This document shows, piece by piece, positions 58,219-64,000 of a stretch of 64,000 nt of DNA. The notes below the pieces were generated by a model. The model saw only the letters and a program-made list of their open reading frames with translations, was not told where the DNA came from and ran no database searches. The stretch covers positions 88,908,001 through 88,972,000 of the forward strand of contig JBITNC010000001.1 of the NCBI GenBank assembly GCA_050084985.1, written 5' to 3'. Both the position numbers and the translations under genes were made by a program. Numbering within the stretch: the first letter of the stretch is position 1; each line of letters begins with the position of its first letter. The stretch comes from Nageia nagi (taxonomy: Eukaryota > Pinophyta).

Positions 58219-59460
58219 TTTATTGATCTTGAGATGGTTGAAAGAGGAGAGATAAGCTAGTGAAATTAATATTGCCTATGGTTATGTGGAGATATTCGAT
58301 TCTATTTCTCTTTTGTATATAGGTAAATCATTTTTTCTTCATAGTATAGGTATTTATATTCATTTCAAATTTGTGTGTGGAGGAGGACTGCCCTTACCCA
58401 TTTGATTACTTATCTTTGTCACATGATTTGCTCCTCTCCTTGATATCATTTGGATATTTAACATGTACACCCAACACATAGTCTCACAGAGAAGATTCCT
58501 ACAAAAAAAATGAGAAATTTACACAATCTACAAAATCTATACACTCGTTTAGTGGCCCAATTCCCTTCATGAATGTTTGTTGCATTTTTTAAGGATGTGT
58601 TGAGTGTGTTGACATGCAGATGAACCATTCAATTTTTTATGCGTGAGGGAGACCAATGTAGTCTGCTTGAGGAGAAGACATGTACTTTGAGAAGACTTAA
58701 TATTGTTGTTTATTAGTGCAAAAGATCGCAAGTAACGATAAAATGTATTCAAAATATTGAAAACTTTGAGAGTTTGATTGTTGTTGTGAGGGAAAGGAGA
58801 TTTATGCCAGAGAAGAATTTTGTAGTGTATAGCCCCCATATTCATGTAGATCCATGTTCATTGCTCTTTAAACTTGTTGAAAATGACCTACAGATGTGTA
58901 TGAAGATGTGCATAGGAAGAATCTTAATCCAACCTACAACATAAGCATGGTGTCAAAAGTATGTTGATCTATAAATATGTATAACATGGAGTCATGCATC
59001 TGAGTCCAAAATATTATCATTTATTTGCCTATGCATCCTCTGTAGATCTAATATATTTGTGACTCTTTGGTTATATTTAGTGAGTGAGGCTTTAGATCTA
59101 GCCTCTAAAGGCGACACCCTTTCAATTTAATCTCATCTCTTGTTGATTTGTGTGTTTAATGTTGTAGTAATGCATCATATGTGGTTGGGATATACATTTT
59201 TAAATTATGATATTTGTTTATTAGGCATTTAGTTAGAAAAAATATAGTACAAAAAGTAAATGGAATTTACTATTTACATTTTTTTAAAACATGTTTATAA
59301 GTGTGATATGTTTTTCCTCATTCACACATGAATTGTAGGTTATCAAAAGTTTGTAGAAAATGTTGAAAAAAGGTTATCAAATGTCTATAGAGATAGTTGG
59401 ATGTGTTTGTTCTCAACCACATTTGATTATTGTTCATGATTGGATGGGTATTGAAGGGAT
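58219..59460. other. No recognisable gene
   Basis: About 1.2 kb, AT-rich, possibly internal sequence of a decayed retroelement starting at the primer-like site. The minus ORF at 58567-58845 shows no family features. Confidence 0.4.
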
Positions 59461-61491
59461 TGAACTATAACTAATACAATCTTAAACTCCCAAGATTATG
59501 TGAAAGCTCTCTCAAACAACAAAATACTAAAGCATAAGCAATATTACAAAGCGATTCAAGATATAAAGTGGTTCCTCCAACTAGAGTACATCCACCAACT
59601 AGATCTTACTTCATTCATAAAGATAACTCTCTTACGATCATCCTAACTTCATCTCCTAAACACTATCCTAGAGCATAACTTTACTTCATAAATTGGTAAG
59701 TGATCACAAAGAAGGGGCATTCTATTTATAAGCTAAAATCCTCCTTTGGATCACCCTTGTAACCATTGTATAAAGGCATGACATGCTACTCCCTTTTACC
59801 CAAGGGGCATGCTCACGACATGGAGTGTAAGATAAGTTACATTATCATATTCACTTAAATACTTAAGGTATTTGGTGATACATAAGTATTAGTGAATTTA
59901 CAAAGAGGATTGTTAAAAAATTTTACAATAATGCATTATACATTCCAACACTCCCCCTTAATGCAATATTGGGATAGAGTAAAAAAGAGAGAAGAAAAAG
60001 AGTTCTCCTCCATACAAATACAATCAAAGATGAGAATTTTTTACATTTTTATGAAGTAAACAAGATCTTAGTTTGAGATTCACTACTTTACTATTTTAAC
60101 AAATGGTTTACAATACAATCATTAACCGTAACTGACTTCAATGTACATAAATTAATCATCCAACTGAAAGTCATAATGAGTATCCATGAGCCTGCACATC
60201 CGAAGTAACTTGCAATCTCAAAAGAACCTGCAAGTTATAAGAAGCTCAAATAATAAGATCAGTTAGATGCAACATATTCATATCAACAAGGTTAGATGAA
60301 TCAAACAAATGTATCAAACATTGATCAATGGTGCACTATAAGTCATCACGAAGATGCTAAACTAATACTCATAGTTATTTGCTATATACAAAACATGTGT
60401 TGATTATCAAAATAGAGCATAACAAAATGCACATACGAGTTCCTCACATATGGATAACTAAATAGTGTTAGATTGGCCAATCTTTTATTCAAAAAATTAT
60501 ACAAGTTCTTCATGTAGAGCAAACTTACCACGAAGGTGTACAATAAAATCAACACTTTATAGCATAAAATCTTCCTAGGGGTGAAGTTATCATTACAAAT
60601 ATGAATTCAACATAATAATTCATACTTCAATCCCCTTTGAGGGTAACTTCACCAACTTGATAACATCCCTAACCTTACTAAACTGAGCTTCAAGGAGGGG
60701 CTTGGTGAACAAATCAACAGAGTTCAAGGTTGATGGACAATACTTCAAGTGTATGATACTATCAAGAATTTTTTTCTTGATGAAATGGGCATGGATTTTC
60801 ATATATTTTGTTCATTGATGAACACTAGATTCCTAACCAAAGAAATAGTCGATTGATTATCTGAAAAAATCAAAAATAGGCCAACTTGCTCATAGCCAAT
60901 TTCTTTCAAAAGATGCTTAAGCCAAATAGCTTCTTGGGTTGCAACAAACATGGCTTAGTATTCAGCTTTTATGGTGGAAAGAGAAATAGTAGGTTACTTC
61001 TTAGAGGTCCAAGAGATAACACCTAAACGAATGATAAAAACATACACAGAGGTTGATTCCTTATCATCTCTATCTTTCTCATAGTCAAAATTTGAGAACC
61101 TTGAGAGAACAAACAAGGGCAGCTTGGAATACCTGAGAGCAAGATCCTTCATCTCTGCAACATGCCTTAAGATTTTTTTAATAGCATTGAGGTGTTCAAC
61201 ATAAGATTCTTGCATGAATCATGCCATCAAATTCACTACAAAGGTAATATCTGGCTTAAAAATTATCAAATAAAAAATATTGCCAATTAATTGCCTGTAA
61301 GTTATCGCATCTACCAACTGAGAGTTGGAGCTAAGAGAGATATTGATTTCAAGAGAGATTGATATTGTAGCATGTCTATACTCCTCCATTCCAAACTTAT
61401 ACAAGATATTTGATATATACTTGGATTGAATAAGATAAGTACAATCTTTGTATTGGTATACTTGCATTCTAATGTAGTAGTGCAAGAGACC
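59461..61491 (-). mobile_element. 5'-truncated Copia element, minus strand (RT end, RNase H, 3' LTR)
   Basis: The 3' LTR is 59461-59950 (plus-strand ends TGAACTATAAC and CATTCCAACA). The polypurine tract beside it reads TTAAGGGGGAG on the minus strand at 59951-59961. Internal sequence runs to 61491, where the reverse transcriptase is cut in the middle and a plus-strand LTR begins. It belongs to the same family as 34911-41181 and 18110-18958. Confidence 0.85.
60610..61490 (-). pseudogene. Copia reverse transcriptase end and RNase H, decayed
   Basis: Reading down from 61490: YIRMQVYQYKDCTYLIQSKY, MEEYRHATISISLEI and YRQLIGNIFYLIIFKPDITF (end of reverse transcriptase). Then VEHLNAIKKILRHVAEMKDL, FSNFDYEKDRDDKESTSVYV and VISWTSKK (RNase H), and HAHFIKKKILDSIIHLKYCP with SVDLFTKPLLEAQFSKVRDV (pol C-terminus). 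These match the copy at 36.4-37.4 kb block for block. Stops and frame changes at 61216, 60993 and 60803 show decay. Everything N-terminal of the reverse transcriptase thumb region is missing. Confidence 0.85.
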
Positions 61492-61997
61492 TATTAGAAT
61501 GTATAATGCATTATTGTAAAAGTTTCTATTAAATATTCTATGTAAGTTTACTAATACTTGAGGGTATCATTTGATACTTTTAGTATTTAAGTGAATATGA
61601 TAATGTAACTTATTCTACACTCCATGTCATGAGCATGCCCCTTGGGTAAAAGGATGTGCATGTCATACTTTTATACATTAGATAAAAGGATGATCTAAAG
61701 AGAGATTTTGGCCTATAAATAGAAAGCTCTTTCTTTGTGATTACACACTAATTTGTAGAGTAAAGTTATGCTATAGGATGGAAGTGTAGGAGTTGATATT
61801 AGGAGAATTGTAAGAGAGTTGTATTTGTGATTGAAGTAAAGATCTAGTTAGTGGATGTATTCCTAGTTGGAGGAACCACTTTACATCTTGAGTTACTTTA
61901 TGAGATTATCTTATTTGTGAGATTATTAGATGTGTATTGTGAGTTTTCAAGAGATCTTAGTTGTTTAAGAATTAACTTGTTAGTGTTAATTCTTTCA
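61492..61997 (+). repeat. Copia LTR in the opposite (plus) orientation
   Basis: This starts TATTAGAATGTATAATGCAT (the usual TG is TA here) and ends AATTCTTTCA. A TATA-like TATAAATA is at 61714-61721. It is the inverted partner of the LTR at 59461-59950. A primer site follows directly, so it is a 5' LTR or was one. Confidence 0.85.
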
Positions 61998-62000
61998 TTT

Positions 62001-62012
62001 TGGTATCAAAGT
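62001..62012 (+). other. Primer-binding site of the plus-strand Copia LTR
   Basis: TGGTATCAAAGT, four bases after the LTR end, resembles the complement of the initiator-Met tRNA 3' end (TGGTATCAGAGC). No gag follows in the next 2 kb. Confidence 0.65.
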
Positions 62013-64000
62013 ACCTTGAAGGCTCCTCTTCACATCCTTGGTTCATCTCCAACACTCTTGAAGGTCTTTCTTCAACTTGGAGGTCTTCGTTTAATCTACA
62101 CTTCATACTGAGGTAAAAGAGCTCCAAAGGTATAACCTCTCTTGTCTTTATATTATTAACATTTCTTTACTACAATTTATTATTGCTATTACTAATAATT
62201 ATTGTTAGTTAACCTTTAATAAACTTTAAAATGGCAATAATACATTGATATTATTCTATTTGCAATATTGAGTAATAAAAAATTGTAATTTTTTGTAACT
62301 TAGTGAAAATTGCAAATTTACTTTGTGCAATTATAAGTTTTTTTTTAAGTATGGAAGCATTTTTTTAAAAACAAAATTGGTATAATCTATTTGCATTAAA
62401 AAAAAACATCTAAAAGGTTAAGGTTGCAAAATAGATTCTTTTTTTATATAAAAGTTTGATTAAAAATCTTTTGTAATTTACAAAGAATGCTACAAATTTT
62501 TTTCAAATATTTAGTGTCTTTCTTGACCCCCTTTGCACGGTAACTAGGCTTTGCTTGCGTTGGCACCTTGCAAAATTTGTTTTCTCTCTCTCTCACATTG
62601 ATTGCCCTTCATTTGGAATCACCTAAGAGATGTGTATTCTCCATCAACTCTCTATTTGTATTCACCCTAGTAAAACAACATCAAATCTTGCACACCCTAT
62701 CTTCTGTTCATGGTTGGGTTGCCTTCTTCTCATGGATTATCTTCTTCTCACGACTTGTATTCTATTCGTAGTTGGGTTATCTTCTTCTCATGGCCTATAT
62801 TTTGATCATGGCTAAGCTTGTATTTTGCTCGAAACCCCTCTTCTAACCTCTCTTCATAACTTTGTTTGCTTACTACAGGTCCATTGGCACTTATGATAGA
62901 GGCCTACAATGTTATTTGCCTATCCTAATCTCAATCTAGTGGCCCTCGTGGTCCTCTCACCTTCTCACACAACTTCACCTCCCTTTGTTTCACCTTCTAG
63001 TTCCCCTTCCTCCATCACCAAGCCCTCATCGCATGCCATGGCTTCTCTCCATCAGATTTGTGGCCTCCTTTTGCTACCAAAGTGGAGACCTCTCTTCGCT
63101 ATACCTATGCCCTTCCTTTACTGCCAAGCTCTTGCGGTGTGTGCCACTCTCTTATGTGCCTTGTTCTCCCTCTTGTCTTGTCCCACTCACCTTCTCTTAG
63201 TCTTCTATTTTTAAAGTTTTTTTTTAATTATTACTTGCCTACTCTATGACGAAAATGTTACTTACAAGTTCACACATAACATTTAATTCCTTTTTTTTCT
63301 TAATGGATGTCCATATGCTTTCTTCTTCATTAATGAGTGTCATAACTCATTACTCTTTTTCTAACTTGGCGTAGCATTTAAGATAAACTTAAATGATAAA
63401 CTATTTAAGTGTCTTGGATAAAGGGTACTACAAGTCTTTTAGGGAAATTTAAAAAAAGGAAGAGGGGTGGTTACTTAAATATTTTAGTTAAAATTATTTT
63501 ACAAGTAAACATGACAAGGGAACAACTTTTAACTTACATAGGTATTTTTGTTTAGATGACTAGAAGTATTTTAGCATCATTGGTTACTAAGTGCTATAAA
63601 ATAAATTGCATAATTCCTTTTTATGATTAAAGATATTATGATCATTTTACTTAAGTTAGGAATTTTTTAACCTTGAAGTAAAAATGCAATTAATTTTTTA
63701 GTATTTATCATATTGCTTTAAGATCAATTTAAGTAACAAGAGGGAATTTTTTTTACTTAATTTTTTAGATCTTTGAATAGAGTTATGCAATTTTTTATTT
63801 CCTTTATGCAAAGTTAAATGAATAAACTTGTGCAAACTATGGATGATGCATGTTATTCCTTAAGCAAAGTTAATGAATGGACTTATGCTTAGTATTTAAA
63901 TTTTTATGCATGCTTATGCTTAAATGATGCATGTTTAGTACTAAAATGTTTAAGTTAATAATACTTACTTAGAGCTTAAATTTCTTAAATTAATATTCAC
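62013..64000. other. Internal remnant or intergenic; pyrimidine-rich part without a supported gene
   Basis: The first 150 bases could be the leader of the truncated plus-strand Copia element. 62560-63240 is rich in C and T (TTCTTCTCATGG repeated in two units of about 51 bases at 62710-62800). It carries overlapping plus ORFs (62909-63214 in one frame, 62985-63200 and 63058-63249 in the others), none with family features. The last 750 bases are AT-rich with short direct repeats such as GATGATGCATG near 63840 and 63920. Confidence 0.4.

Noticed and set aside
62909-63214. Plus ORF of 101 codons near the right end
   Set aside because: The pyrimidine-rich composition explains open frames in all three plus frames at once. 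No family features.

Overview
The window looks like nuclear DNA of a land plant with a large, repeat-filled genome. A gymnosperm (conifer-type) genome is my best inference, but no species can be named from the sequence. The evidence is 64 kb of AT-rich, CpG-poor sequence made mostly of decayed retrotransposons and DNA transposons, a telomere-like interstitial array, fragments of plant-specific families (PPR, DUF4283 with zinc knuckle, hAT-like, CACTA), and one intact intron-containing gene in a small CpG-rich island. That gene, on the minus strand at 54083-55856, encodes a 428-residue clade A protein phosphatase 2C of the abscisic acid (ABA) co-receptor class.

Layout. 1-3.1 kb: minus-strand remains of a CACTA (En/Spm) transposon. 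3.4-12.2 kb: a degenerate telomere-like array with a Ty3/Gypsy element of the Tat lineage (gag-PR-RT-RNH-aRNH-INT, two LTRs, CCTAA target-site duplication) inserted in it. 12.2-16.9 kb: subterminal-type repeats, a multi-exon decayed gene and a CACTA-like end. 17.0-18.0 kb: minisatellites. 18.1-23.5 kb: a Copia LTR piece joined to a Gypsy integrase end, followed by a long decayed ORF of unknown family. 25.7-28.8 kb: a PPR fragment and a hAT-transposase-like pseudogene. 30.2-33.2 and 43.0-44.9 kb: two copies of an old direct duplication; the first carries extra sequence with an imperfect hairpin. 34.9-41.2 kb: a decayed Copia element on the minus strand with a near-perfect target-site duplication. 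45-49 kb: a long purine-rich minisatellite-like domain. 49.6-51.1 kb: a DUF4283/zinc-knuckle (LINE ORF1-like) pseudogene. 54.1-56.6 kb: the PP2C gene and its CpG-rich upstream region with three CACGTG boxes. 57.1-58.0 kb: a four-copy tandem array of about 227 bp. 59.5-62.0 kb: Copia pieces of the same family as at 18 and 35-41 kb, arranged as an inverted LTR pair.

How the parts relate. Only the PP2C gene reads as functional: four exons, consensus splice sites, all catalytic motifs and the receptor-contacting tryptophan. Every other coding stretch carries stops and frameshifts. Many of these stops fall where Gln, Arg or Trp is expected, which fits C-to-T decay of methylated DNA. The most unusual items are the Tat element nested in a 6-bp-period telomere-like array, the unrecognised 3.6 kb ORF after the integrase end, the inverted LTR pair, the 144-nt hairpin and the 4 kb strand-asymmetric purine domain.
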